A stretch of DNA of 27,269 bases from Prevotella sp. (GCA_023665755.1 JAMPDF010000003.1:265752-293020), one strand, 5' to 3'; positions 1-7,773 are shown, counted from the first letter of the stretch. Notes: a model not told the origin generated them from the letters alone. A program made the numbers and translations.

Positions 1-98
1 TCACGATAAATAATACTCCCCTTAATGAAATTCGACAATTTGAACATGCGGAAAAAGAGGTAATGAATGACATTGCTGAATTGACGATCAGAAAATAA
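1..98 (+). CDS. C-terminal fragment of an unidentified protein (cut by window edge)
   Basis: An open frame enters from the left edge (first full codon at base 3) and stops with TAA at 96-98. It gives 31 residues ending in ELTIRK, with a charged, probably helical stretch before that. There is no recognisable motif, so I cannot name the family. It is the only plus-strand gene in the left part of the window and converges on the rsmI operon. That it is coding is inferred only from the open frame and from the terminator-like hairpin that follows it. Confidence 0.4.
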   Translation, partial: TINNTPLNEIRQFEHAEKEVMNDIAELTIRK

Positions 99-103
99 CT
101 AGA

Positions 104-135
104 TAAAAATCCTGTTCAATATCAAACTGAACAGG
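104..135 (-). terminator. Intrinsic terminator of the tmk-rsmI operon
   Basis: An 8-bp perfect stem (CCTGTTCA at 111-118, TGAACAGG at 128-135, 9-nt loop) lies 53 nt beyond the rsmI stop. Read on the minus strand it is followed by ATTTTTATC, a U-rich tail, so it fits termination of the rsmI transcript. On the plus strand the tail is poor, but the hairpin may still mark the end of the converging left-edge gene. Confidence 0.7.
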
Positions 136-188
136 ACATTGATAAACTATTTTCTCTTAACCATTTCACTATAAGAAATTAATTTTAT

Positions 189-1043
189 TTATTTCTTTTT
201 GAGTTGTTGGTAGATGATACTTTTTGAAATACCTCTATCTTTAGCAACTAATTTCATTGCATCTCTTTCAGTATATCCTTGTTCCATATAATGTGCCATG
301 TGCTCTACAAGAGGTGCGTCTATCCATTTCGATTTGATTTCTTGATTTGTCGCACCTTCAATTACAATAACCATTTCACCTTTAATTTCACTAACCACGT
401 CTAGTATTTCGGATGGTGTGCCATGAAGATATTCCTCATATGTTTTTGTCAATTCTCTTGCTAGGCATATATGTCTTGTAGGCATTAATTCTGCAAGCAT
501 TTCTAATGTTTCTTTGATTCGATGAGGCGATTCATATAGAATAAGAGTTTCTTCCTTATCTTTTAGTTTTTCTAGTTCTTTTTTTCGTTTATTATCTCCG
601 CTATTTAAAAATCCAGTAAATAAAATACGATTAGAAGAAATGCCACTTCCTACTAATGCGGTGACAAAAGCGGATGGTCCTGGAATGACTACTACATCCA
701 CATCATTTTGAATGGCTTCACGTACAGCAAGGAATCCAGGATCACTAATAATAGGCATACCAGCATCGCTTACCACCGCAACATTTTTTCCCTCTTTAAT
801 TAAATCTAATAATTGATTCGTAATTTCATTTTCATTAAAGGTATGATAACTCTTTAAAGGCTTATCAATAGAAAAATGGTTTAATAATTTTTTAGTTACC
901 CTAGTATCCTCGCAATAAATCATATCTACCATTTGGAGTGTTTGGACACCACGATAGGTCATATCATCAAAGTTACCAATTGGTACACCCACCATATATA
1001 ATTTACTTTGTTGATTCATATGCGTTTTTTGACGTTTTAGCAT
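189..1043 (-). CDS. rsmI: 16S rRNA (cytidine-1402 2'-O)-methyltransferase RsmI
   Basis: SAM-dependent tetrapyrrole-methylase-fold enzyme that 2'-O-methylates C1402 of 16S rRNA in the decoding centre. Family motifs in order: GVPIGNFDD at residues 19-27 (usual form GTPIGNL), EDTR at 45-48, the SAM-binding loop SDAGMPIISDPG at 92-103, and PGPSA at 121-125. At 284 residues it has normal family length. The ATG at 1043 is taken as start: it overlaps the end of the upstream methyltransferase by 7 nt, implying translational coupling, and a weak AAGAAG ribosome site precedes it. The next Met (position 9) has no Shine-Dalgarno sequence. Last gene of the tmk operon, as in Bacillus (yabC), but without yazA beside it. 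Confidence 0.95.
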   Translation of the reverse strand: MLKRQKTHMNQQSKLYMVGVPIGNFDDMTYRGVQTLQMVDMIYCEDTRVTKKLLNHFSIDKPLKSYHTFNENEITNQLLDLIKEGKNVAVVSDAGMPIISDPGFLAVREAIQNDVDVVVIPGPSAFVTALVGSGISSNRILFTGFLNSGDNKRKKELEKLKDKEETLILYESPHRIKETLEMLAELMPTRHICLARELTKTYEEYLHGTPSEILDVVSEIKGEMVIVIEGATNQEIKSKWIDAPLVEHMAHYMEQGYTERDAMKLVAKDRGISKSIIYQQLKKK

Positions 1044-1801
1044 AATGTTTCTTCTTTCTTGTAATTGAATATTTTGAGAATTTCTTCTGTATAACGACCA
1101 TCTTCTGTTTCAACATACAAAGGGGGTAATACTTGAATGCCTCCATCTTTGCCTTTTTTCTTTGCTTCAATTAAAATGGCCAAGGCTGTCTTAGATGTTG
1201 TCTTTGGATAAACAAAACGAATACGCTTAATTTTAAAATTATGTTGTTCTAATGTACTGCATATTTCCATCATTCGTTCAGCCCGATGTACCATTGCAAA
1301 TGTCCCTCCATCTTTTAAGAGAATATTAGCCTCTTGAATGGCCTCTTCTAATGTTATTTTCACTTCATGTCTTGCAATAGTCAAATATTCATTCTCATTG
1401 ATATTACTAGATGGTAAATATTTAAAATAAGGTGGATTGCATGTTGCTACATCAAATGTACACTGACCAACCTTTTTATAGATTCCTTTCATATCCGCAT
1501 TGATAATGGTAATTTGTTCTTCTAAATGGTTGATGGCAACACTTCTAATCGCTAAATTCGCAATTTCTGGTTGAATCTCTATACCATAAATTTTAGCCTT
1601 TGTTCTTAGCGTGAGAAAAATAGGAATATAACCATTACCACATCCAAGATCTATTATCTTCTTATCAGATGGACGAATGCCTACAAAATCAGCTAATACC
1701 GTTGAATCGAGTGAAAAGTGAAATACATCAGGGCGTTGAATAATTTTTAATCCTTCATATCCGAGTAAATCATTCACTATCTCGACTTTGTCTTTTGGCA
1801 T
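1037..1801 (-). CDS. trmN6: tRNA1(Val) (adenine-37 N6)-methyltransferase-like protein (YabB/TrmN6 family)
   Basis: Class I SAM-dependent N6-adenine methyltransferase. From the ATG at 1801: motif I DLGCGNG at residues 51-57, acidic IEIQPE after it, and catalytic NPPYF at 122-126, the NPPY signature of amino/nucleic-acid N6 methylases. The closest relatives are YabB of Bacillus and YfiC/TrmN6 of E. coli, which modifies A37 of tRNA1(Val). The substrate here is inferred from family and neighbours. The frame stays open up to 1864, but AAAGGA about 10 nt upstream of 1801 and the family N-terminus favour 1801, giving 254 residues. That start lies inside the 3' end of ricT (32-nt overlap), so translation is probably coupled. 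Confidence 0.85.
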   Translation of the reverse strand: MPKDKVEIVNDLLGYEGLKIIQRPDVFHFSLDSTVLADFVGIRPSDKKIIDLGCGNGYIPIFLTLRTKAKIYGIEIQPEIANLAIRSVAINHLEEQITIINADMKGIYKKVGQCTFDVATCNPPYFKYLPSSNINENEYLTIARHEVKITLEEAIQEANILLKDGGTFAMVHRAERMMEICSTLEQHNFKIKRIRFVYPKTTSKTALAILIEAKKKGKDGGIQVLPPLYVETEDGRYTEEILKIFNYKKEETLC

Positions 1802-2819
1802 TTGGCTTTTTTCCTTTATAATGCTTTTGGTTTTTATGATGATTTTTCTTCTCTTTTGAATCATTTGAAGAATTAGTTTCTTCTAAGGTTACGGATTTGG
1901 TTTCAAATTCATCACTTTTTTCTTCTTCTAATATAATGATTTCACGTTCTTTTCCTTTTACTTCTTTTGGGATGGTCACAACTACTTTGGCATCATCCCT
2001 TACTTCTTTAGAAAAATCAATGATTTCTACTTCATTTGCAGGATGTGCAGTAGGCGCACCACTAGGATTTTCATTAGTTCTTACAATTTTTTTCATATAA
2101 TCTACAGAAACCACTTTACAGCAATTGCAGCTTGGCGTTTTTACCATTTGTCCCACATTAGGTAATTCCTTTTTTAATTCTTGATATAGTTCATGCTCAT
2201 ATGCAATACAACACATTAACTTATCACAAATGCCACTAATCTTATTGGTATTTAAGGCCATACCTTGTTCTTTGGCCATTTTCATCGTTACAAAATCAAA
2301 ATTAGAAAGGTGTGTTTTGCAACAAAGTTCCCTACCACAACTACCTACTCCACCAATCACACGAGCAGCTTCACGTGTACCAATTTGACGTAATTCAACT
2401 CGAATCCGAAATTTAGGGGCAAGGACTTTTAAGAGTTCTCTAAAATCAACCCGATCCTCTGCTGAATAATAGAAAATAACTTTAGAAGAGTCAATTGTGT
2501 ATTCACAATATAGCGGCTTCATATCTAAATCAAATTCTTTAACCAATTGTTTAAATGTCTCAAAGCTCTTTTTTGCTAATTCATTATTTTTTTCTTCTTG
2601 GCGAATGTCCTCTTCTGTTGCTCGCCTGATAACTGGTTTTAATTCATGCTCTAATTGGTCATCTTCTATTTCCCGATTACCAATAGAAACAAATCCTAGC
2701 TCTAAACCACGAACCGTTTCAACAATGGCATGATCTCCTCTTGAAAACGGATTATCTAGAGGGTCAAAATAATATACCCTACCTCCACCTTTAAATTGTA
2801 TTCCTACAACTGTTTTCAT
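1770..2819 (-). CDS. ricT: RicT (YaaT), PSP1-domain subunit of the Ric complex, with extended charged tail
   Basis: PSP1-family protein. In Bacillus, RicT joins RicA and RicF in an Fe-S-bearing complex that helps RNase Y mature mRNAs and affects competence, biofilm and sporulation. The cysteine clusters are conspicuous: C161, C166, C167 (CGRELCC), C198, C203, C204 (CDKLMCC) and C231, C233, C234 (CNCC); the PSP1 core lies N-terminal to them. Length is 349 residues against about 275 in Bacillus. The excess is a tail from about residue 280, first acidic (EEEKSDEFE), then very Lys/His-rich (KEKKNHHKNQKHYKGKK). RBS AGGAGG lies 8 nt before the ATG. Eleven nt separate it from holB upstream. No ricA or ricF is in the window. 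Confidence 0.9.
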   Translation of the reverse strand: MKTVVGIQFKGGGRVYYFDPLDNPFSRGDHAIVETVRGLELGFVSIGNREIEDDQLEHELKPVIRRATEEDIRQEEKNNELAKKSFETFKQLVKEFDLDMKPLYCEYTIDSSKVIFYYSAEDRVDFRELLKVLAPKFRIRVELRQIGTREAARVIGGVGSCGRELCCKTHLSNFDFVTMKMAKEQGMALNTNKISGICDKLMCCIAYEHELYQELKKELPNVGQMVKTPSCNCCKVVSVDYMKKIVRTNENPSGAPTAHPANEVEIIDFSKEVRDDAKVVVTIPKEVKGKEREIIILEEEKSDEFETKSVTLEETNSSNDSKEKKNHHKNQKHYKGKKPNAKRQSRDSE

Positions 2820-2830
2820 ACAGTATCCTC

Positions 2831-3796
2831 CTATAATTTCGCAAAAAGACTAGTATATTGTAAATCAAGATTTACATAATAATTCAGTCTTTCTTGATAT
2901 ACATTGATACGTTCTAATTTTCGAATAATTTCATCTTTATTGACATCTTCTAATTTTATATGTTGAAGGATGTCTTCAAAATAGCCTTCTCCATCATGCA
3001 TTGTTCTTTTCAATAGTTCTTGATACATTAAAATCAGTATATCTAAGAAGAATCTGTGATAGGTTTTATCTTTTTCTTCTAAAAAGTATGAACGATTCCG
3101 ATAGTATTCTACATATGGATCTTTGCGTTTGATATCTTTGTCAACAATTTTTTTAGCAATGTTTAAAAAATTGGTTATTTTCCCTTCTTCAATATACTTC
3201 ATAGCTATATCTAATTCAGTTGTCAAGAAACTCACTAAATAAGCAATATCCATATCTACACCACAATTTTGAAGTTGCTTCATCAAGTATGTTTTTGGCA
3301 CTGGTTTAAAATGAAGCAATTGACATCTAGATACAATGGTATCTAGCAGTTTTTTTTCATTTGTTGTGGTCAGAATTGCGTAATGGTTGGGATTGGGTTC
3401 TTCTAGAAATTTTAATAGTGAATTTGCGGCAGCAGTATTCATCTTTTCTGCATCCTGAATAATATATACCTTGGGTCCATTATCAAAACTAGACATTGAG
3501 AACTCATGAATCAATCTTTCGATTTGTTCTTTTTTGATCATATCCCCCTCTGGTGCTATATATAAAAAATTAAAATGCATATGTGCATCAATTCGTTTGC
3601 AATCCTCACATTCCATACATGGCGAATCAGGTGATTTACAAATTAGTTTTTTAGCCATATATATAGCTGCATCCGTCGTGCCTATCCCGGTTTCCCCATC
3701 AAATAAATAAGCATGTACTAATTTTTGCTTTTGGTAAGCGTTCATTAAAAGCTGCATAACCTCATTTTGATATTGAAATAAATCTTGATATTTCAT
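2831..3796 (-). CDS. holB: DNA polymerase III subunit delta' (HolB)
   Basis: AAA+ clamp-loader subunit delta', which helps open and load the sliding clamp on DNA. Numbering from ATG 3796 (321 residues): a degenerate P-loop DGETGIGTTD at 33-42, where the Walker Lys is replaced by Thr, as expected for delta' which does not use ATP; a zinc module with C53, C60, C63 and C66; and the SRC motif in TIVSRCQLL, the arginine-finger motif. The frame is open to 3838, but GGGGAAGA 5 nt before ATG 3796 and the family N-terminus (MKYQDLFQYQ) fix the start there. It begins 1 nt after the tmk stop, so it is coupled to tmk. yaaQ and yaaR, found between them in Bacillus, are absent. Confidence 0.92.
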   Translation of the reverse strand: MKYQDLFQYQNEVMQLLMNAYQKQKLVHAYLFDGETGIGTTDAAIYMAKKLICKSPDSPCMECEDCKRIDAHMHFNFLYIAPEGDMIKKEQIERLIHEFSMSSFDNGPKVYIIQDAEKMNTAAANSLLKFLEEPNPNHYAILTTTNEKKLLDTIVSRCQLLHFKPVPKTYLMKQLQNCGVDMDIAYLVSFLTTELDIAMKYIEEGKITNFLNIAKKIVDKDIKRKDPYVEYYRNRSYFLEEKDKTYHRFFLDILILMYQELLKRTMHDGEGYFEDILQHIKLEDVNKDEIIRKLERINVYQERLNYYVNLDLQYTSLFAKL

Positions 3797-3797
3797 A

Positions 3798-4430
3798 CTA
3801 ATCTTCCCCAATAAAACGTAAAACAATATCCAGTGCATCTAGGCGCACTTCTTCTTTTGTTTTTTCACCATCAATCATTTGAATACGATTTGGAAATTTT
3901 TTTTGAACTGCTAAATAACCCTGGTATACTTTTTGATGAAATTCCATCTTTTCACTTTCCAAGCGATCTAACTCTCCTCTATGATTTTGGGTGATTCTAG
4001 CTATGCCTATTTCTGGTTTTACACAAACTAAAATGGTCAAGTCAGGAAGGAGACCTTCTGTTGCATATAGGTTCATATTGTAGACTTCATCTATTCCAAG
4101 ACCTCTTGCATAACCCTGATAAGCAAGTGATGAGTCGATAAAGCGATCACATAAAACAATTTGACCCGCTTCTAGTGCAGGGCGAATTGTTTTTTCAATA
4201 TGCTCTCTTCTACTTGCGGCATAAAGAAGTGCTTCGGTCCTAGCATCCATACCTGTATTTTCTACATCTAAAATAACTTTACGAATGTTTTCCGCAATCT
4301 GACTTCCACCTGGTTCTCTTGTATAGACTACAGGATATCCTTTTTCTTCAAGCGTTTTTCGAATCGCTTCAATTACGCTTGATTTACCGCTTCCATCATT
4401 ACCTTCTAATGTAATCAATATTCCCTTCAT
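3798..4430 (-). CDS. tmk: Thymidylate kinase (dTMP kinase)
   Basis: Phosphorylates dTMP to dTDP with ATP, an essential cytoplasmic step of dTTP synthesis. P-loop GNDGSGKSS at residues 10-18, TREPGG at 38-43 for dTMP binding, and the DR(Y/F) motif as DRFIDSSLAYQG from residue 95. Length 210 is normal. Start ATG 4430 is preceded by AAGGAAAGGCGTA. It is the first gene of a five-gene operon (tmk-holB-ricT-trmN6-rsmI) with a consensus -10 some 36 nt upstream of the ATG. Confidence 0.97.
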   Translation of the reverse strand: MKGILITLEGNDGSGKSSVIEAIRKTLEEKGYPVVYTREPGGSQIAENIRKVILDVENTGMDARTEALLYAASRREHIEKTIRPALEAGQIVLCDRFIDSSLAYQGYARGLGIDEVYNMNLYATEGLLPDLTILVCVKPEIGIARITQNHRGELDRLESEKMEFHQKVYQGYLAVQKKFPNRIQMIDGEKTKEEVRLDALDIVLRFIGED

Positions 4431-4465
4431 TACGCCTTTCCTTCTTTCCTTTGATGTTATTTTTT

Positions 4466-4494
4466 ATTATACCACAAAATCATTATTTTATAAA
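4466..4494 (-). promoter_or_regulatory. Sigma-A-type promoter of the tmk operon
   Basis: On the minus strand, a -10 box TATAAT (4466-4471) has an extended TGG just before it. A weak -35, TTTATA (4489-4494), sits at 17-nt spacing. The predicted transcript start is about 30 nt before tmk. Confidence 0.65.
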
Positions 4495-4574
4495 GTAATA
4501 AGTTAAGGAAAAAATTTTTATTTATACATATATTTTTAAATTTGCGCACAAAATAAATATGGGGTGAAATCAAA

Positions 4575-4754
4575 ATGAATCGACATGAATTTATTAAACC
4601 AAATAAATTGAATAACGATATGAAACGAAAATTTGACGATCAAACTGAATTTGCTGAAGAATTTCATTCTAGAAAATTATTTCAGGGTGATGGCTTATTT
4701 GATAATGAAACTTATATCCTTCCAGAGGAAGATAAAGAAAAAAAGAAAGATTAA
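4575..4754 (+). CDS. Small highly charged hypothetical protein (59 aa)
   Basis: ATG at 4575, TAA at 4752-4754. The protein begins MNRHEFIKPN and ends EEDKEKKKD, with 15 acidic and 12 basic residues in 59, no transmembrane segment, no signal peptide and no cysteine. GGGGTG about 10 nt before the ATG can serve as ribosome binding site, and a strong terminator follows 16 nt after the stop. The frame is therefore framed like a real gene even though it is the only complete plus-strand gene in the window. It is divergent from tmk across 144 nt; I could not assign a convincing plus-strand promoter there. I do not recognise the family; function unknown. Confidence 0.7.
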   Translation: MNRHEFIKPNKLNNDMKRKFDDQTEFAEEFHSRKLFQGDGLFDNETYILPEEDKEKKKD

Positions 4755-4765
4755 TATTTCTTATG

Positions 4766-4806
4766 TAAAAAGCTAAGCGAACCAACTTGTTCGCCTAGCT
4801 TTTTTT
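4766..4806. terminator. Bidirectional intrinsic terminator
   Basis: The hairpin spans 4771-4800: a 12-bp stem with one A/C mismatch (AGCTAAGCGAAC / GTTCGCCTAGCT) and a 6-nt loop. It is followed by seven Ts (4800-4806) on the plus strand and by a run of five Us on the minus strand (4766-4770). It can end both the 59-aa gene (plus) and the acyltransferase gene (minus), whose stop codon at 4805 touches the T-run. Confidence 0.88.
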
Positions 4807-6082
4807 ATTGATTCGTTTTGGGGATATCCTGCCATTTTCCACCATTTAATCTGTGCATTTCCTCTGTAACTAAAAACCATTTCTCCACTGTTTGATGTTT
4901 AGGATAAAACTCGACAAACTCTCCTTGATAAAATGTATAGAATCTAGAAACATCTGTACACATACCATAGGTTGGTAGTTCAGAGGTATTGATGTGAAAA
5001 TAATATGGTTTACCTTGTCTAGTTCCTTCATAGGTGAGTCCTTCTTTTGTAAAAGTAATTTGACCACTTCCTACAATTTCTGATGTTTTTTGATGTTTTA
5101 AATAGTGATATGAAGGTAAAATACCCAATTCAACTTTTTCAGTTAGACAAAAATTTTCATCTTGAATTTCTCTTTTTACATTTTGGCGTTGCATATCAAA
5201 CCATTTGGTTTGCGTTTCAGGAATAACACATTGCTCATCAAAAGGATGCATTGTATATGTGTCATCAATCCTCGCCCCATTCCCACAATGTTTGCAATAA
5301 ATTTTGTCCTTTTCACCTACCATACCATATTCTTTATGACATTTTGGACACCAGTAAAGTAAGATTTCTAAATGTTTCGCAATCTCTCCTTTTACTTTAT
5401 AATGATGTTGCTCTTGTCGATTCCACTTGTAGTCATCATGGTGAATAGCTTGATTCACTTTTTGTTCAATTTCTTCAGCACTAAGTTTTTCAATTTCATC
5501 TATTGTAAACAGTTGATCAAATACAACTTCTACATGACCTAATCGCTCATCTAAATCATATTTCGGACTGGTCAAATATCCTCCTTTAATCACGGCATAA
5601 TATACAGGTACTTGACAGTGCTTTATCAACTTTCCTGTTCCTACTGCAACAGGTTGATTGCTCCCCGAAATAGAACTCATTCCTTCTGGAAAGATGATGA
5701 TTTTCCCTTTTTGTTCCAAAACTCTCTTAATTTGTTTAATCGTATATATATCTGCAGTAAAATTTTTCTTAGGAATCACTTGAGCTATACGAAATACACC
5801 CTTTAAATGCGAGCGAAAAAATTCATTATATCCTGCGACAAAATTATATCTATTGGGTAAAAGTGGTAATCCTGTATACATATAATCTAATCGTGACGCA
5901 TGATTACTAATTAAAATATAGGGTCCTTGTTCTTTCCTAAAGTCTTTTTTGAAAATAACCTTTACACCATATTTTTTAAAAAATAATGATTTCCATAATC
6001 TTCCTAAAATACCATATATAAAATTGGGTTTTTTAATTTTTCTTTTGACTAATTTTTGTTGTAGTGTATATTTTTCTTTCAT
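4805..6082 (-). CDS. PlsC-like 1-acylglycerol-3-phosphate acyltransferase with zinc ribbon
   Basis: Membrane-associated lysophospholipid acyltransferase-type protein, 425 residues. Acyltransferase motif I NHASRLD (HX4D, H61/D66) and motif III FPEG at 131-134 are both intact, so catalysis is expected, probably in phospholipid or glycolipid synthesis. After the acyltransferase domain comes a four-cysteine zinc-ribbon module (C245xxC248, C263xxC266), then about 150 residues of unassigned C-terminal domain. Classic PlsC is only 200-250 residues, so this is a fused, longer form. The acyl acceptor cannot be read from sequence. Transcribed alone: own promoter upstream, terminator right at its end. 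Confidence 0.8.
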   Translation of the reverse strand: MKEKYTLQQKLVKRKIKKPNFIYGILGRLWKSLFFKKYGVKVIFKKDFRKEQGPYILISNHASRLDYMYTGLPLLPNRYNFVAGYNEFFRSHLKGVFRIAQVIPKKNFTADIYTIKQIKRVLEQKGKIIIFPEGMSSISGSNQPVAVGTGKLIKHCQVPVYYAVIKGGYLTSPKYDLDERLGHVEVVFDQLFTIDEIEKLSAEEIEQKVNQAIHHDDYKWNRQEQHHYKVKGEIAKHLEILLYWCPKCHKEYGMVGEKDKIYCKHCGNGARIDDTYTMHPFDEQCVIPETQTKWFDMQRQNVKREIQDENFCLTEKVELGILPSYHYLKHQKTSEIVGSGQITFTKEGLTYEGTRQGKPYYFHINTSELPTYGMCTDVSRFYTFYQGEFVEFYPKHQTVEKWFLVTEEMHRLNGGKWQDIPKTNQ

Positions 6083-6105
6083 AATTTTCCATTCCTTCAG
6101 TTGTT

Positions 6106-6134
6106 ATCATATCATATATATATGATTTTTTCAA
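6106..6134 (-). promoter_or_regulatory. Promoter of the acyltransferase gene
   Basis: On the minus strand, -35 TTGAAA (6129-6134), 17-nt spacer (mostly alternating AT), -10 TATGAT (6106-6111), about 23 nt before the ATG. The -35 overlaps the tail of the preceding terminator. Confidence 0.6.
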
Positions 6135-6167
6135 ATAAAATACCTAGAGCCCATTTATACTCTAGGT
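6135..6167 (-). terminator. Terminator after the CaCA exchanger gene
   Basis: Perfect 8-bp stem ACCTAGAG (6142-6149) / CTCTAGGT (6160-6167) with a 10-nt loop. On the minus strand it is followed by ATTTTATTTG. It starts 10 nt past the exchanger stop codon and closes the mntP-exchanger transcript. Confidence 0.8.
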
Positions 6168-6177
6168 ACAATATTTA

Positions 6178-7170
6178 TTATGAGACAAATTGAAATACAC
6201 AAAATGCAGCATAAATGATGAGTAACAATATCCCCTGTGAACGAGATAACTTTCCTCTAAATAATGCAGGTAATGCCATAATTGCCATTGCACAAAGCAT
6301 TACAGGAATATCAACTAAAAGAGATGCATTGATGCCCGCAATCATCTTTTCTTGAGGAATGGAAAAAGGCATTAGCGTTATTGACATTCCACTTACCAAA
6401 ACCAAGTTAAATAAGTTGGCTCCAATAATATTACCTAAAGAAAGAGCCCCATGTCCTTTAACTAACGAAGTAATTGCTGTGACTAACTCTGGTAGTGAAG
6501 TACCTAATGCAACAAATGTTAATGCTATTACTGATTCTGGCACACCTAGTGAGGTTGCGATTTTCGTTCCATTATCAACTAATAAATTGGCTCCTATTGC
6601 AATCAATACTGCCCCTATAATTAAAAGGAAAATATCTTTGATAGTTTGCTTTTTAGAGTTAATTGGCTTGCTGTCTTCTGATTCTATTGCTTGATCTTGC
6701 ATTTGTTTTTCCTCTTTTATGCTTTTTTTAGCTTGCAAAATCAATACAATCATATATATAACAAAAATAACCAATAGCAAAATGCCCACAATTCTACTGA
6801 AATAACCTACCGTATAGGAGATAATGGCGTAAAAGATAGCTGTGCCAAAGAAAAAGAGTACTGGCAATCTAAAGCTCTTGGGATCTACTTTTGATGGCTT
6901 TACTGCAATTGTAATAGCTGCTATCAGTGCAGTATTACAAATAATAGAACCAATAGCATTTCCATATGACATTTCTCCATGACCACTCATCGCAGAAGTC
7001 GCAGAAACCATTACTTCTGGTAAAGTTGTACCTATTGAAACAACTGTTGCTCCAATAATTAATTCTGGAATATGTAATTTATGCGCAATTCCTGTTGCTC
7101 CATCAACAAACCAATCTCCTCCTTTAATTAATAAAATTAATCCTAGTATAAATAATACATATGGCCACAT
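6178..7170 (-). CDS. Calcium/sodium antiporter of the CaCA family (YrbG-like)
   Basis: Integral membrane cation exchanger, 330 residues with about ten hydrophobic segments. Both family alpha-repeats are clear: VSIGTTLPEVMVSA...GNAIGS in the N-half and VALGTSLPELVTAI...GNIIGAN in the C-half, each with the G-T-x-L-P-E ion-site motif. A hydrophilic loop (KKSIKEEKQMQDQAIESE region) separates the halves. AAAGGAGGAACATAT precedes the ATG. It starts 15 nt after mntP with no terminator or promoter between, so it is in the mntP transcript and under the manganese riboswitch. The family norm is Ca2+/Na+ exchange; Mn2+ as substrate is an inference from that regulation. Confidence 0.9.
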   Translation of the reverse strand: MWPYVLFILGLILLIKGGDWFVDGATGIAHKLHIPELIIGATVVSIGTTLPEVMVSATSAMSGHGEMSYGNAIGSIICNTALIAAITIAVKPSKVDPKSFRLPVLFFFGTAIFYAIISYTVGYFSRIVGILLLVIFVIYMIVLILQAKKSIKEEKQMQDQAIESEDSKPINSKKQTIKDIFLLIIGAVLIAIGANLLVDNGTKIATSLGVPESVIALTFVALGTSLPELVTAITSLVKGHGALSLGNIIGANLFNLVLVSGMSITLMPFSIPQEKMIAGINASLLVDIPVMLCAMAIMALPALFRGKLSRSQGILLLIIYAAFCVFQFVS

Positions 7171-7185
7171 ATATGTTCCTCCTTT

Positions 7186-7773
7186 TTATATTCTTGATAA
7201 TAAATCGGTAATGAATATTTCAAGACCGATAATAATTAAAATAATACCACCAAATATTTCTGCCTTATTCGATAACTTAGTTCCAAATTTTTTGCCTAAC
7301 CATATCCCCAAAAGAGAAAGAAAAAAAGTGACTACAGCAATAATAACTGCACATATCAGCGCCATCCATACATTATATTCAGAAATAGTAAACCCTACCG
7401 AAAGTGCATCAATTGAAGTAGCTATACCTTGTATTATCAAAGCCAAGAAACCTACTTTTGGTTTTTCTAATTCGTTGTGATTATGTTTGATTCCTTCTAC
7501 TATCATCTTAATGCCAATAGTCCCTAAAAGCAATAATGCAAGCCAAGGAATAATCCGTTCAAATGCGGTAAAATACTCAACAATGGTATGTATACATATC
7601 CATCCAATCATGGGCATTACGGCTTGAAAAAAAGCAAATACAAATGCTATTCCTGTTATCTTTTTAATTCGCATATGGGGCTCATTTAAGCCATTGGCCA
7701 AAGAAACAGAAAAAGCATCCATTGCAAGACCGATGCCTAAAAAAATGCTAGTCATTACAAATTGAAGTGTCAT
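7186..7773 (-). CDS. mntP: Manganese efflux pump MntP
   Basis: Six-helix membrane exporter of Mn2+, 195 residues from ATG 7773. The two pseudo-repeat motifs carry the conserved intramembrane Asp residues: GLAMDAFSVS (D19) and ATSIDALSVG (D122). The frame is open to an ATG at 7821, but that codon lies inside the riboswitch terminator hairpin. TAGGGAGAATATT directly before 7773 is the proper ribosome site, and family proteins begin a few residues before GLAMDA. Preceded by a yybP-ykoY riboswitch, which senses Mn2+; expression should rise when cytosolic Mn2+ is high. First gene of a two-gene transcript with the CaCA exchanger. Confidence 0.93.
   Translation of the reverse strand: MTLQFVMTSIFLGIGLAMDAFSVSLANGLNEPHMRIKKITGIAFVFAFFQAVMPMIGWICIHTIVEYFTAFERIIPWLALLLLGTIGIKMIVEGIKHNHNELEKPKVGFLALIIQGIATSIDALSVGFTISEYNVWMALICAVIIAVVTFFLSLLGIWLGKKFGTKLSNKAEIFGGIILIIIGLEIFITDLLSRI

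Noticed and set aside
1897..2733. Two plus-strand open frames opposite ricT
   Set aside because: Antisense shadows of a clearly conserved gene; no ribosome sites or family similarity.
6359..6694. 111-codon plus-strand open frame opposite the CaCA exchanger
   Set aside because: Antisense to a well-defined membrane protein; no supporting signals.
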